From: Lentisphaeria bacterium
GTDB taxonomy: Bacteria > Verrucomicrobiota > Lentisphaeria > Victivallales > UBA1829
Length of the DNA stretch: 64,000 nucleotides
Assembly: GCA_003526375.1 (NCBI GenBank)
Contig: DPDG01000096.1
Coordinates: 1 to 64,000, forward strand
Reading direction: 5' to 3'
Every line of letters starts with the position of its first letter. Positions within the stretch are counted from its first letter, which is position 1. Of this stretch, positions 26,301 to 34,535 are shown in pieces. The translations under genes and the position numbers were made by a program. The notes under the pieces were generated by a model. That model saw nothing but the letters and a program-made list of their open reading frames with translations. It ran no database searches and was not told where the DNA came from.

Positions 26301-26458
26301 AATTCAAGTCTTCGGCAGAGGCAGTAAAAGCCATCAACGAATTCAAAGATTATATTGCGAACGAGACGCTGGCTGTCTCCATCGCCGAATCCGACTCTGC
26401 GGAGACCGGATTCGACCTCAATGGACAGCCCTGCAAAGTCTCGGTCAGAAAGGCATAA
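23333..26458 (+). CDS. ileS: Isoleucyl-tRNA synthetase, type 2 (eukaryote-like)
   Basis: The 1041-residue class I synthetase charges tRNA-Ile. The HIGH-equivalent is HYGH in PFATGLPHYGHLLAGTIKD (about residue 50), the editing domain includes the threonine-rich WTTTPWTLPSN, and KMSKR occurs in QKMSKRLKNYPDP (about residue 590). The HYGH/AGTIKD form, the long C-terminal region (EGYAREFVSKVQNMRKEM) and the lack of a terminal zinc finger mark the type-2 enzymes, which in other bacteria are mupirocin-resistant. The start follows AAAAGG. trpS follows six bases after its stop. Confidence 0.95.
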   Translation: MFKTRSGQADFPALERDVLQYWKEGNVFQKSLENRKGNDEFVFYDGPPFATGLPHYGHLLAGTIKDVVPRYQTMRGKYCERTFGWDCHGLPVEYEMEKELKLSGKKEIENYGIDKFNEACRGIVLRYTAEWETVVTRMGRWVDFRNGYRTMDTKYMESIWNVFKRLWDEGLIYEGYKILPYCPRCSTPLSNFEANQGYAEVTDPAITIRFKVIGEDNTYFLAWTTTPWTLPSNMALTTGPDIDYVKVKDGDEYYYLAKARLGAYYKKDAMPEIVAEMKGADLKGMQYEPLFPYFADYREKGAFRMINADFVSTEDGTGIVHTAPGFGEDDAVAGKANGIPDVCPIDEECKFTKAVPDYEGVYVKNADKDIMRRLKEEGKLVHRGTINHNYPHCWRDDSPLIYKAVSTWFVRIDRIKEKMLAANEQMSWVPAHIKEGRFGKWLENARDWAISRNRYWGCPLPIWRNKETGEMVCVGSVAELEQLSGQKITDIHKHFVDPIKLKGRDGSVLTRVPEVLDCWFESGSMPYAQNHYPFENKERFEKNFPADFIAEGQDQTRGWFYTLTVLASALFNKPAARNVVVNGMILAENGQKMSKRLKNYPDPMYIVETYGADALRLFLLGSPVVRAEDLKFSENGVKEVMRAVILPIWNSFSFFTTYANVDKWEPAADSKAPETLENPLDRWILSSLADMVEEIRNAMDTFHLQKAANSFEKFVENLTNWYIRRSRRRFWKSQNDNDKNEAYATLYYALLTFTKCAAPFIPFITEEIYRTLRTESMPESVHLCDYPEAETWRRDPYLEKQMDATMKAVSLGRFLRTQRNLKVRQPLKRAILVSGDAEIRKMLEETEEIIAEELNVKNIAVRADEEELVTLSAKANFKTLGKQLGPQMKEAAALIQALPSSQIASVLRGEKVSITLKSGTVVELGKDDLNILREEKEGMPVATEEGVTIALDTELDQALIHEGYAREFVSKVQNMRKEMNLDVSDRIMIEFKSSAEAVKAINEFKDYIANETLAVSIAESDSAETGFDLNGQPCKVSVRKA

Positions 26459-26464
26459 CTCATC

Positions 26465-27439
26465 ATGGGCAGAAGAATTCTTACCGGTATCCAGCCGTCG
26501 GGCATTCTGCATATCGGCAACTATTTCGGGGCGATGAAAGCGTCGATCGAACTCCAGAATCAGAATCCCGGCGATACGTATCTGTTCATCGCGGATCTTC
26601 ATTCGCTGACGGTCAATCCGAAACCGGAGGATCTGCGTATGCGCATCCGGCGTCTTGCGCTCGATTATCTCGCGTGCGGGCTTGACCCGGAAAAAACCGC
26701 GTTTTTCCGCCAGTCGGATATTCAGGGCGTCTGTGAACTGACATGGATTCTGAATACGATTACCGGGCTCGGACTGCTTGAACGCGCCCACAGTTACAAG
26801 GATAAGATTGCAAAGGGATTCATCCCGAACAACGGGCTCTTTTCCTATCCGGTGCTGATGGCGGCGGATATCCTGCTCTATAAATCCAATGCGGTTCCGG
26901 TCGGCAAGGACCAGAAACAGCATCTGGAGATCACACGTGACATTGCAATCAAGTTCAACCAGATGTACCGGGAGGTCTTCGTCATTCCTGAACCGATCAT
27001 CAGCGAGTCCGTCGCCGTGATCCCGGGAACCGACGGGCAGAAGATGTCCAAAAGCTACAACAACACGATCGAACTGTTCGGAAACGAGAAGGCGATCCGC
27101 AAGAAAATCATGTCCATTCCGACCGATTCCACTCCGATGGAAGACCCGAAAGATCCGGACAAATGCAACATCTTCGCACTGTTCAAACTGTTTTCGAATG
27201 AACAGCAGGTCGCTGATCTTGCGGCAAAATACCGTACCGGAAATTTCGGCTACGGACACGCAAAGCAGGCGTTGTTCGAGGCTTATATGGACTATTTCGC
27301 TCCGATGCGCCGCCGTCGTGAAGAGCTGGAAAAGGAACCCGGATATATTGACGAGGTTCTGCGCAAGGGTGCGGAAAAGGCAAACGCCGTCGCCGCACAG
27401 ACTATGGATGAAGTCTACCGAGCGGTGGGTCTGCGCTGA
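26465..27439 (+). CDS. trpS: Tryptophanyl-tRNA synthetase
   Basis: The 324-residue class Ic synthetase has TGIQPSGILHIGNYFGA with the HIGN signature at its N-terminus and QKMSKSYNN (about residue 192) as KMSKS loop. Length fits bacterial TrpRS. It lies in an apparent operon with ileS upstream and a membrane-protein gene whose ATG overlaps its stop. Confidence 0.96.
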   Translation: MGRRILTGIQPSGILHIGNYFGAMKASIELQNQNPGDTYLFIADLHSLTVNPKPEDLRMRIRRLALDYLACGLDPEKTAFFRQSDIQGVCELTWILNTITGLGLLERAHSYKDKIAKGFIPNNGLFSYPVLMAADILLYKSNAVPVGKDQKQHLEITRDIAIKFNQMYREVFVIPEPIISESVAVIPGTDGQKMSKSYNNTIELFGNEKAIRKKIMSIPTDSTPMEDPKDPDKCNIFALFKLFSNEQQVADLAAKYRTGNFGYGHAKQALFEAYMDYFAPMRRRREELEKEPGYIDEVLRKGAEKANAVAAQTMDEVYRAVGLR

Positions 27440-28335
27440 TGTCCGTCATCAGGAGACTCATTCTTTTTCTGGCGGCGCTCTGCTGCTGGGGGCTGGCGAT
27501 TTTTTTCGCCGCCTCCTGGCTCCGCGCCCATATCGAACTCGGCGAGGCGCGCAAGACCTCGCTTGTTCCATTTGCCATCACTCACAAAGGCAATGCCACA
27601 GTCCTTTCCGCATCCGTCGACATGGATTTCTGCAAATGGCGTTATCACCGGGGACCGGCACGCATCATAGTCAGCCTGCCCGGAGAAACCAGCCTGAGGA
27701 AAAGTCTCGAAACACATACGGTCCGTGTCCGCTTCAATTCAGAAATATTGCCTGTCACGCTCGGCAATCTATATGAACCCTATGCCTATATGAAAAGATA
27801 CGCCGCCCATCCCGACAACTGCATGGTCGTGGGGCTTGAGCAGAATTATATCAGGGGCAAAAATCATATTTCAATAGAGATCACTCCCGCACTCTCCGGA
27901 CAGACAGGGCTGTATGCGGCGCTCTATTTTCAGGACGCCGGCGAACTCACGGCAATCGTGCCGGTCAAAGCGGGCATCACCCTTTTCTTCTTTTTCTGGG
28001 CGGTTGTCCAGACTCTCATCTTTTTTTATTACGAACGGCACAAGGAGGGATGCCTGCATAATATTTTTATCAGAATCTTCCGGCTGGTTCCAGTCGAGTT
28101 CATTCTGATGTTTGCATCCGTCGCTTTCTGGAAAGCATGGCTGCTCCGGCTGTATCCGGACAGTTTTCTTCATCTGCTTACAGGCTTCGTCTCCCACGAT
28201 TCATACTATGCACTGCCACTGCTGTTTTTCGAGCTGAATCTTTTCCTGCTTGCCGTTTTCGCGCTTTATTTTCTGATCGCGCTTCCGGTCCGCCTGATCC
28301 GGAAAAAACAAAAAAAAGGAAAGGGGCAAAGTTAG
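27439..28335 (+). CDS. Hypothetical membrane protein
   Basis: The 298-residue protein has an N-terminal transmembrane segment (LILFLAALCCWGLAIFFAAS), an extracytoplasmic domain of about 130 residues with beta-strand character, then about three further transmembrane helices (GITLFFFFWAVVQTLIFFYY; VEFILMFASVAFWKAWLLR; LFFELNLFLLAVFALYFLIA) and a basic tail. I do not recognise a family. It is translationally coupled to trpS. It ends in TAG, which overlaps the convergent esterase stop; this is one of the host genes showing that TAG is a stop here. Confidence 0.7.
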   Translation: MSVIRRLILFLAALCCWGLAIFFAASWLRAHIELGEARKTSLVPFAITHKGNATVLSASVDMDFCKWRYHRGPARIIVSLPGETSLRKSLETHTVRVRFNSEILPVTLGNLYEPYAYMKRYAAHPDNCMVVGLEQNYIRGKNHISIEITPALSGQTGLYAALYFQDAGELTAIVPVKAGITLFFFFWAVVQTLIFFYYERHKEGCLHNIFIRIFRLVPVEFILMFASVAFWKAWLLRLYPDSFLHLLTGFVSHDSYYALPLLFFELNLFLLAVFALYFLIALPVRLIRKKQKKGKGQS

Positions 28336-29024
28336 TCCTCTTTCAGAATATGCCGGATGCGGGGCTCCAGAGCTTCCGCCCAGATACGGTAACCGGCAGG
28401 TGTCAGATGCGTAAGACAATCCCGGTAGAGTTCTCTTTTGAGGGAACCGTCCGGATATGTGAACCGCGCACTCAAATCCAGATACTCTGTATGCGGCAGA
28501 GTCTTGGCATATTCACGCACAATCGCATTGGTTTCACTGATTTTCTCCCGATACTCCATTTCCTTCGTCCCGCGCGGCAGGACCGCCATGACAATAAGTT
28601 CTGTTTCGGGAAACATTGCACGGAGTCTTGCAATAACCGCCTTGATTCCCTCCGCCGCGTCCGCGGAAGTATCGCAAGGATAGTTCGGAGTCGCGGAAAA
28701 CTGGTTTGTCCCGATATTCAGCACAACAAGCTTCGGACACTGTCCGTCAAGTTCTCCATGCTCCAGCCGCCAGAGAACGTTCTGAGTCCGGTCAAAACCA
28801 AATCCGAGGTTCAGGACCCTGCGCCTGCCGTAATATTCCCGCCAGACCTCCACACCATGCGTAACTCCGTCTTCGTCCGCCCAGAAATGCGTGATGGAAT
28901 CGCCGATAAATACAATGTCGTATGAATTTTTCTTTGTAAGTTCACAACGGGTTTCATGACGTTTATACCAGTCATAGGCGTCGTTTTCGATTTTGGGACA
29001 GGGGATACAGGAACGGGGCGACAT
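28332..29024 (-). CDS. SGNH/GDSL-type esterase
   Basis: The 230-residue protein has block I VFIGDSITHFW with the nucleophile serine, block III LNIGTNQFS and a C-terminal D-x-x-x-H stretch DCLTHLTPAGY (the usual form is D-x-x-H, so one residue is extra). No signal peptide is evident. Such proteins de-acetylate sugars or hydrolyse esters; the substrate is unknown. It follows the TIGR02757 gene by five bases and its ribosome site AAAGGTG lies within that gene's end. Confidence 0.82.
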   Translation of the reverse strand: MSPRSCIPCPKIENDAYDWYKRHETRCELTKKNSYDIVFIGDSITHFWADEDGVTHGVEVWREYYGRRRVLNLGFGFDRTQNVLWRLEHGELDGQCPKLVVLNIGTNQFSATPNYPCDTSADAAEGIKAVIARLRAMFPETELIVMAVLPRGTKEMEYREKISETNAIVREYAKTLPHTEYLDLSARFTYPDGSLKRELYRDCLTHLTPAGYRIWAEALEPRIRHILKED

Positions 29025-29029
29025 TTTGT

Positions 29030-29833
29030 TCAGGCACCTTTCTTTTCCAATTTTACAGGCAGTTTCTTCTTATTGACGACAGGATGAATTCCGAAGCGGG
29101 TCAGTGCAAAATCATATTTGACGGGATCTTCCGGCGCAAATGCGGCAAACGCGCGGGTAATCTCCAGAACCGCATTCAGATTCGCAGAGGAACGCGAACA
29201 CAATCCAAGCTCCTTTGCAATGCGGAACATGTGCGTATCAAGCGGAACCAGAAGTTTACGCTTCGGAACACGGTCCCAGCAACCCGGATCGACTGCATCC
29301 GTCCGCACCAGCCAGCGCAGCATCAGATTCGCGCGCTTGCATGCGCTCCCCTTTTCCGGCGAAGGCAGGAGATAGGAAGCATGTTCCGGGAAAAAACAGC
29401 AGAGTTCATGGCTGAACCCGGTCAATGCAGGCAGAAGAGTCTCATCCGTATCCGAATAATGGAATAAAAATGTCTGCTGAAGTGATCCGTGTGTTCTGAG
29501 AGCTTTCCGGACACCGCACATCAGCAGAGCCATGTCTTCGCCTGTTGTAAACCGGTGTCTGAAATCCGCAAAAGCCGAACGGAATTGTTTCTCTGACCCC
29601 TTTAAGGCAAAAGAAAAAGGGGAACTCCCCATGACGGCAAGAGCACTGCGGATGCTTTTCAATATCTGCTGCACCCGCCCATAAGCGAGCGAAGAAGCAA
29701 TCAATGCCGCTATCTCACGGTCGGCAGGTTCTTCATATTCATAAAGAAACATCAGCGGGTCGGGATCAATATACTCCCGTTTCGTATAATCACGGTAAAG
29801 CTTTTCGAGTTGACTGTTGAGAGAAAGTTTCAT
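29030..29833 (-). CDS. TIGR02757/DUF2400 family protein
   Basis: The 267-residue protein matches the TIGR02757 family of uncharacterised helical proteins: DPLMFLYEYEEPADREIAAL at the N-terminus, ALIASSLAYGRVQQILKSI, LMLRWLVRTDAVDPGCWDRV, and LVPLDTHMFRIAKELGL. The LDTH motif and fold recall helix-hairpin-helix DNA glycosylases, but no activity is established. Start ATG at 29833 lacks a strong ribosome site. Confidence 0.8.
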   Translation of the reverse strand: MKLSLNSQLEKLYRDYTKREYIDPDPLMFLYEYEEPADREIAALIASSLAYGRVQQILKSIRSALAVMGSSPFSFALKGSEKQFRSAFADFRHRFTTGEDMALLMCGVRKALRTHGSLQQTFLFHYSDTDETLLPALTGFSHELCCFFPEHASYLLPSPEKGSACKRANLMLRWLVRTDAVDPGCWDRVPKRKLLVPLDTHMFRIAKELGLCSRSSANLNAVLEITRAFAAFAPEDPVKYDFALTRFGIHPVVNKKKLPVKLEKKGA

Positions 29834-29952
29834 AAAAAAAGTTGCAGTTTTTCCGCATTCCTGCGGAGAAACTGCGTCAGAAAATTACCGGAAAGACCAG
29901 GGTATGAGAAAGGGAAAAACTGATCCCGCCCGCATCCCCCGATCCTGCGCGA

Positions 29953-30111
29953 TTACTGTTTGGAGAACTGGTCCTTGCCGGCTCCGCACTCAGGGCAGAC
30001 CCAGGTGTCGGGAACCTTTTCCCACGGTGTTCCGGCGGGGACGCCGTTATCGGGATCGCCGACTGCCGGATCATAAACATAACCGCATACATCACATACA
30101 TACTTGTCCAT
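29953..30111 (-). CDS. Rubredoxin
   Basis: This 52-residue iron protein has both knuckles, YVCDVCGYVYDP and WVCPECGAGKDQF, that bind one iron through four cysteines. AAGGAG precedes the start. It directly follows the flavodiiron gene and is the expected electron donor to that protein or to superoxide reductase. Confidence 0.95.
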   Translation of the reverse strand: MDKYVCDVCGYVYDPAVGDPDNGVPAGTPWEKVPDTWVCPECGAGKDQFSKQ

Positions 30112-30138
30112 TTTACATTCTCCTTATTGTTGATTGCT

Positions 30139-31359
30139 TCAAGCCTTTGCAGCGGCTCTCTCCTTGAGCGCCTTACCGATCTGCAAACCAAGCTCGAAAC
30201 ATTTTTTCAAATCATCTTCCGCCGGAACATACTTCACTTTCATGCCGTCCGTAAGCAGTTCCGCTTTCATGCCGGCCAGATATTCATTGACCTGTGCGAC
30301 GGCTTCGCCGCTCCAGCCGAAGGAGCCGAAAGCAACCCCCAGCAGATTGCGCGGACGCAGCCCGCGAATATAGGTCAGCACGTCAGCAGTCGCCGGATAC
30401 ATGCCGTTATTGATCGTGGGAGACCCCACAACCAGCGCGCCAGCGCAGAGGACATGAGTGGCGACATCGCTTCTGGAATGGGCATCCAGCGGCAGGACCT
30501 CCACATCGGAGCCGCCTTCCCGGATACCGTCCGCAATCGCGACCGCCATCTTCTCCGTACTGTGCCACATGGTGCTGTAAATCAGGACCGCTCTGTTTTC
30601 AGGAGCCTGCGTCGCCCAGATCTTATACAGTTCAAAAGGCTTTGCAAGCATTTTCCCGCGCCAGATCGGGCCGTGGTCGGTAGCGATGATCTCGACATCC
30701 AGCCCCAGCTTCGGAAAATCCTCCAGAAGCTTGAGCACCTGCGGCGAGAAAGGAAGAAGAATATTGGCATAATATTTCTTCATTTCCTGTTCGACAACCG
30801 CCCAGTCATTCTCCTCGACAAACAGCTTGTCCGTCGCAAAATGCATTCCGAAGCCATCCTGCGAAAACAGGATTTTCTCCTCCGGGATATAGGAAAACAT
30901 ACTGTCCGGCCAGTGAAGCATCTTCGTCTCGACGAATGCCACGGACATGTTTCCGAGGCTGATGGAATCACCGGTTTTGACCGCCGTCAGCTTGTCGCCG
31001 ATCCGGAAATGAGCATCAAGAGTCTTCACGCCCATCACGGAGGCATAAACCTTTTCCGGCTGGACTTCGCGAATGACATCGGGAAGCGAACCGGAGTGAT
31101 CCATCTCCGCATGGTTGGAAACAATGACGTCGATTTTGGCGGGGTCGCCGATCACAGAGGCGATTCTCTGATACATCTCCTCCTTGAAAGGAGCCTTGAC
31201 GGTATCAATCAGCGTAATCTTATCCGCAAGGACAAGATACGCATTGTATGTCGATCCTCTTGCGGTCTTGTAACCGTGAAACTCCTTGAGTCCCCAGTCA
31301 ATTGCACCGACCCACCAGATTTTATCCGTGACCTTTATGGCTTTCAAATGGCTTTCCAT
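30139..31359 (-). CDS. Flavodiiron protein (FprA/Roo type)
   Basis: The 406-residue protein has a metallo-beta-lactamase-like diiron domain with the H-x-E-x-D-H motif in SNHAEMDHSG and further ligands in HWPDSMFSY and ATDHGPIWRG, followed by a flavodoxin domain (IYSTMWHSTEKMAVAIADG). It reduces oxygen or nitric oxide to water or nitrous oxide in anaerobes with electrons from rubredoxin. It is the third gene of the oxygen-defence operon. Confidence 0.93.
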   Translation of the reverse strand: MESHLKAIKVTDKIWWVGAIDWGLKEFHGYKTARGSTYNAYLVLADKITLIDTVKAPFKEEMYQRIASVIGDPAKIDVIVSNHAEMDHSGSLPDVIREVQPEKVYASVMGVKTLDAHFRIGDKLTAVKTGDSISLGNMSVAFVETKMLHWPDSMFSYIPEEKILFSQDGFGMHFATDKLFVEENDWAVVEQEMKKYYANILLPFSPQVLKLLEDFPKLGLDVEIIATDHGPIWRGKMLAKPFELYKIWATQAPENRAVLIYSTMWHSTEKMAVAIADGIREGGSDVEVLPLDAHSRSDVATHVLCAGALVVGSPTINNGMYPATADVLTYIRGLRPRNLLGVAFGSFGWSGEAVAQVNEYLAGMKAELLTDGMKVKYVPAEDDLKKCFELGLQIGKALKERAAAKA

Positions 31360-31420
31360 GATTCAGAAACATGTCCTGTTTTTAAGGTTGAACTTCGCCG
31401 GGACATGCCCGGACTGCGAC

Positions 31421-31822
31421 TTATTTTACTTCATATTTCCAGAGCCCGTGAATGTTGCAGTACTCGCGGACAATCATTCCCTTTTTCAAGGCGACATAAA
31501 ATTCCGCGGACGGCTCTTCTCCGGGTTTGAGATATTTGCGGTTGACATACGGACCGTTCTGAACCTCGATCCATACAATGTAATGTTCGGGAAGCATCGG
31601 GTGCGCCATATTCTCGCCAACCACGACTTTCATTCCGCCTTTGCCGTTGTCCATCGGGAACGGAACATGCTTTTCCCCTTTGGAATCGGCGGTCTTCTCC
31701 TCCAGAACGGCCATCGGTTTGCCGCAACAGGTGATCTCGCAATTTTCGCAATTGCACTCAGCAACGACTTCCGTAACGAATCCGCAATCGTTGCACTTCA
31801 GGATTGTGTTTTTTTTCAACAT
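31421..31822 (-). CDS. dfx: Desulfoferrodoxin (two-iron superoxide reductase)
   Basis: The start at 31822 has a GGGGGG-type ribosome site. The N-terminal domain binds the first iron (LKCNDCGFV and CEITCCGKPM supply four cysteines). The C-terminal active iron has ligands in EKHVPF, MAHPMLPEHYIVWIE and CNIHGLW (four histidines, one cysteine). It reduces superoxide to peroxide. It follows the Fur-family regulator and precedes the flavodiiron gene. Confidence 0.94.
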   Translation of the reverse strand: MLKKNTILKCNDCGFVTEVVAECNCENCEITCCGKPMAVLEEKTADSKGEKHVPFPMDNGKGGMKVVVGENMAHPMLPEHYIVWIEVQNGPYVNRKYLKPGEEPSAEFYVALKKGMIVREYCNIHGLWKYEVK

Positions 31823-31844
31823 ACTACCCCCCTTTAGGTTTTGG

Positions 31845-32252
31845 TTATGATACTTGTGCATCCTTTTCCGTTTGAAATGCACATTTTTCGCAATATCCGG
31901 TGAAGCTGACACTGGCCCCCGTAATACGGTCCGTCAGTTTCGACTCCAGCTCTTTTTCCACGCCGTCCATCCCGTCCGGCATAATATCCTCAATGGCACC
32001 GCACAGACGGCAGACCAGATGATAATGACGGCTCGTATTGCCATCGAAACACATCTGCTTCCTGCCAAGCCCCAGCCTCTGAATTTCCCCGTTTGCGGAC
32101 AGCACCTCCAGATTCCGGTAAACGGTTCCCAGACTGATCCGCGGAAGCTTCCTGCGCACTACTTCATACAGCTCGTCGGCTGTCGGATGGCATTTCAGCT
32201 TCCGCAACTCATCCACAATGACTTTTCTTTGAACAGTCTTGCTTAACTTCAT
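31845..32252 (-). CDS. Fur-family regulator, PerR-like
   Basis: The 135-residue protein has the Fur winged-helix (HPTADELYEVVRRKLPRISL then GTVYRNLEVLS) and the regulatory metal sites in RHYHLVCRLCG and GYCEKCAF, the last two CxxC pairs being a structural zinc site. PerR rather than Fur is suggested by position at the head of the superoxide reductase, flavodiiron and rubredoxin genes. A Fur-type box lies just upstream, consistent with autoregulation. Confidence 0.88.
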   Translation of the reverse strand: MKLSKTVQRKVIVDELRKLKCHPTADELYEVVRRKLPRISLGTVYRNLEVLSANGEIQRLGLGRKQMCFDGNTSRHYHLVCRLCGAIEDIMPDGMDGVEKELESKLTDRITGASVSFTGYCEKCAFQTEKDAQVS

Positions 32253-32268
32253 TTTCGAATCCTGTGTT

Positions 32269-32285
32269 TTGATAATGATTCTTAA
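32269..32285 (-). promoter_or_regulatory. Fur/PerR-type operator
   Basis: TTGATAATGATTCTTAA is a 17-bp near-palindrome close to the PerR box pattern TTATAATnATTATAA. It lies 17 bp upstream of the regulator start. Confidence 0.6.
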
Positions 32286-32508
32286 ACTAATACCTGAAGA
32301 TTATTTTTCAAGTCTCATTATTCAAAACAAAATAAGAAATCATAAAAAAACACTTTTTCAAGTCCGGAAAAGACTCTGAACACTGAAAAAATACAAAGCA
32401 ATGCAATTTTATTCAGATGGATTCGAGCATGACGATCCGCCGGAAAAAAATTCAGCTTTTTTATTTCTCCCGGCCTGTTTCCGGGAGATTTTCCGCCAAG
32501 GCGGGCGG

Positions 32509-33546
32509 TCAGACTTCGAACATCCAGCCGTGAGTATCCGGAAGTTCTCCATACTGAATGCCTGTCATGGCATGATAAAGCTTCTGAAGCGTCGGCCCGC
32601 ACTCTTCCCCGTATTTGAAGACCTTGTCTGCCGTGACGATCTCAGAAATAGGCGTAATCACGACCGCGGTTCCACAGGCTCCGATCTCAGCGAAGTTGCC
32701 GAGCTCATCCCGGTGAATATGCCGCCGTTCCACTTTCATGCCGAGGTCTTCCGCAATCTGCTGAAGCGACTTATTCGTGATGCTTCCGAGAATGGACGGA
32801 GAATCCGGCGTTGCATAGACTCCGTCCTTCGTGATTCCGAAGAAGTTGCTGGTGCCGAATTCATCGACATACTGATGTGTCTTCGGGTCCATGAAAAGCG
32901 GAATCGGAAAACCCTTTTCCTTCGCGATCTTCGCCGGCTTGAGACTGGCGCCGTAGTTTCCGCCAAGCTTGATCGTTCCGGTTCCGAGCGGCGCCGCCCG
33001 GTCATAATCCTCAATCACGAGTGCGGGAACGGGCTTCATGCCGCCTTTGTAATACGGACCAACGGGCATGACCATGATCAGCAGCTCATAATCCTTGCTG
33101 GGGGCGACTCCGATCTGCGGGCCGGTTCCGATGTAGAGCGGACGGATATAAAGAGAGCCGCCGGAGCCGTAAGGCGGAACATAGTCGATATTATCGAGGA
33201 CGACACGTCTGACAAGATCGCAGAACTGTTCGACGGGGATTTCGGGTCCGAGAATGCGCGACGCGGAAAGATTGAGTCTGCGCGCATTTTCATCCGGACG
33301 GAAGACTTTGACCGTGCCGTCCTTGCAGCGGAACGCCTTGAGTCCCTCGAAAGCAGCCTGCCCGTAGTGGAGACATGTCGCGGCGATGGTCATGGTGATG
33401 GTGTGTTCATTCATCAGGACGCCGGAGTTCCACTTGCCGTCTTTATAAGAGCAGCGGATATGCGATCTGACCGGCATGTAACTGAAGCCGAGGGCTCCCC
33501 AGTCGATGTCGGTTCTGATGTTGTTTAGTTGTTCTTGCGTTGCCAT
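32509..33546 (-). CDS. ilvE: Branched-chain amino acid aminotransferase
   Basis: The 345-residue protein is a fold-type IV PLP enzyme. GQAAFEGLKAFRCKDGTVKV is the substrate-binding loop, KLGGNYGASL holds the catalytic lysine context (TIKLGGNY), and EFGTSNFFGI the later conserved motif with the PLP glutamate region. It interconverts Leu, Ile and Val with their keto acids. The start at 33546 has GGAG upstream. Likely monocistronic; 32286-32508 between it and the regulator holds no gene. Confidence 0.93.
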   Translation of the reverse strand: MATQEQLNNIRTDIDWGALGFSYMPVRSHIRCSYKDGKWNSGVLMNEHTITMTIAATCLHYGQAAFEGLKAFRCKDGTVKVFRPDENARRLNLSASRILGPEIPVEQFCDLVRRVVLDNIDYVPPYGSGGSLYIRPLYIGTGPQIGVAPSKDYELLIMVMPVGPYYKGGMKPVPALVIEDYDRAAPLGTGTIKLGGNYGASLKPAKIAKEKGFPIPLFMDPKTHQYVDEFGTSNFFGITKDGVYATPDSPSILGSITNKSLQQIAEDLGMKVERRHIHRDELGNFAEIGACGTAVVITPISEIVTADKVFKYGEECGPTLQKLYHAMTGIQYGELPDTHGWMFEV

Positions 33547-33731
33547 TTTCACTAACTCCGATCCGGTTATATTGTTCTGCAACAGTCCAAAGCTGTTGTT
33601 TTGTTCATTTATTTTTTAAAATCTACTTGCTTTTCGCGTATAGTCAATTTAATTACTATTGATTTTTCCGGAAAAGTGGGTAATTTTATATATGGAATCG
33701 AATTTTATCATAAAAAAAGGACAAAAACACC

Positions 33732-34367
33732 ATGAAATTCAGAAGAATTCTCTCGTTGGGCGTTCTCGCAGTCGGGCTTGCCGTATTCGGAAGTGCATGC
33801 GGTATTTTCGAATCCTCGGATGAGGAGGAAAAGGATCAGTTCTACCGTCCCCTGAACGGAAGCGGCCCGGAGAAAATTGATGTCAAAGACCCCGGCAGTT
33901 CCGGGGAGGCGAATTTGACCGGGGGGCGGATTGATGATTCCGCCGGAATCAACGGTCCCGGCGAGTCGCAAAGCGGCAGCGGGCTGTCAAATTACGACGG
34001 CTTCGGGACACCGATCCCGGGCGTGACATTCCAGACCGTCTATTTCAGATTCGACCAGTCCCGTATTGAATCCACGGAATCAGGCAAGCTTGACGCCATC
34101 GCAAACTATCTCAAGAGCAATCCGGGAACCGGTGTCGTGATCGAAGGCAACTGCGATGCACGGGGCAGCGAGGAGTACAACCGCGCCCTCGGAGAGCGCC
34201 GCGCTCTGACCGCGCAGGAATATCTGCTGGAACAGGGAATTGCCCCGTCCAGAATGAAAACCCTCAGCTACGGCAAAGAGAAACTGGTTGCGCTCGGCAA
34301 TACCGAGGAAGATCACATGAAGAACCGCAGGGACGACTTTGTCGCGGTCAAACTCCTGAATCCGTAA
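33732..34367 (+). CDS. pal: Peptidoglycan-associated lipoprotein (OmpA family)
   Basis: A lipoprotein signal ends in FGSAC (C23). A low-complexity linker rich in Gly, Ser and acidic residues follows, then an OmpA C-terminal domain from about residue 97: TVYFRFDQSRIE, GNCDARGSEEYNRALGERRA and SYGKEKLV, with the peptidoglycan-binding Asp and Arg. It anchors the outer membrane to peptidoglycan. No tol genes are adjacent. It is followed by a terminator. Confidence 0.92.
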   Translation: MKFRRILSLGVLAVGLAVFGSACGIFESSDEEEKDQFYRPLNGSGPEKIDVKDPGSSGEANLTGGRIDDSAGINGPGESQSGSGLSNYDGFGTPIPGVTFQTVYFRFDQSRIESTESGKLDAIANYLKSNPGTGVVIEGNCDARGSEEYNRALGERRALTAQEYLLEQGIAPSRMKTLSYGKEKLVALGNTEEDHMKNRRDDFVAVKLLNP

Positions 34368-34390
34368 CTCTCCGTTTTCCTGAATTTCCC

Positions 34391-34426
34391 AGCCATGCCG
34401 GAAAAAAATCCTGCATGGCTTTTTTA
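34391..34426 (+). terminator. Terminator after pal
   Basis: AGCCATGC pairs with GCATGGCT around a short loop, followed by a run of Ts. Confidence 0.85.
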
Positions 34427-34446
34427 TTGAAATGCCATGCACTCTA

Positions 34447-34475
34447 TTGAAAAAGTGTTTTTATCGTGTTATATT
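34447..34475 (+). promoter_or_regulatory. Promoter for the sensor kinase gene
   Basis: TTGAAA (34447-34452) and TATATT (34470-34475) with 17-bp spacing lie about 60 bp before the ATG. Confidence 0.65.
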
Positions 34476-34535
34476 GCTTCTATTGCGTTATTTTACTTAT
34501 AAATTTCAAGCTGTTTTCTGTGAAGGGAGCGCCTT

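Noticed and set aside
32318..32508. Small gene between the Fur-family gene and ilvE
   Set aside because: Open frames there have no ribosome site and unlikely composition; the stretch holds promoter and trailer sequence.
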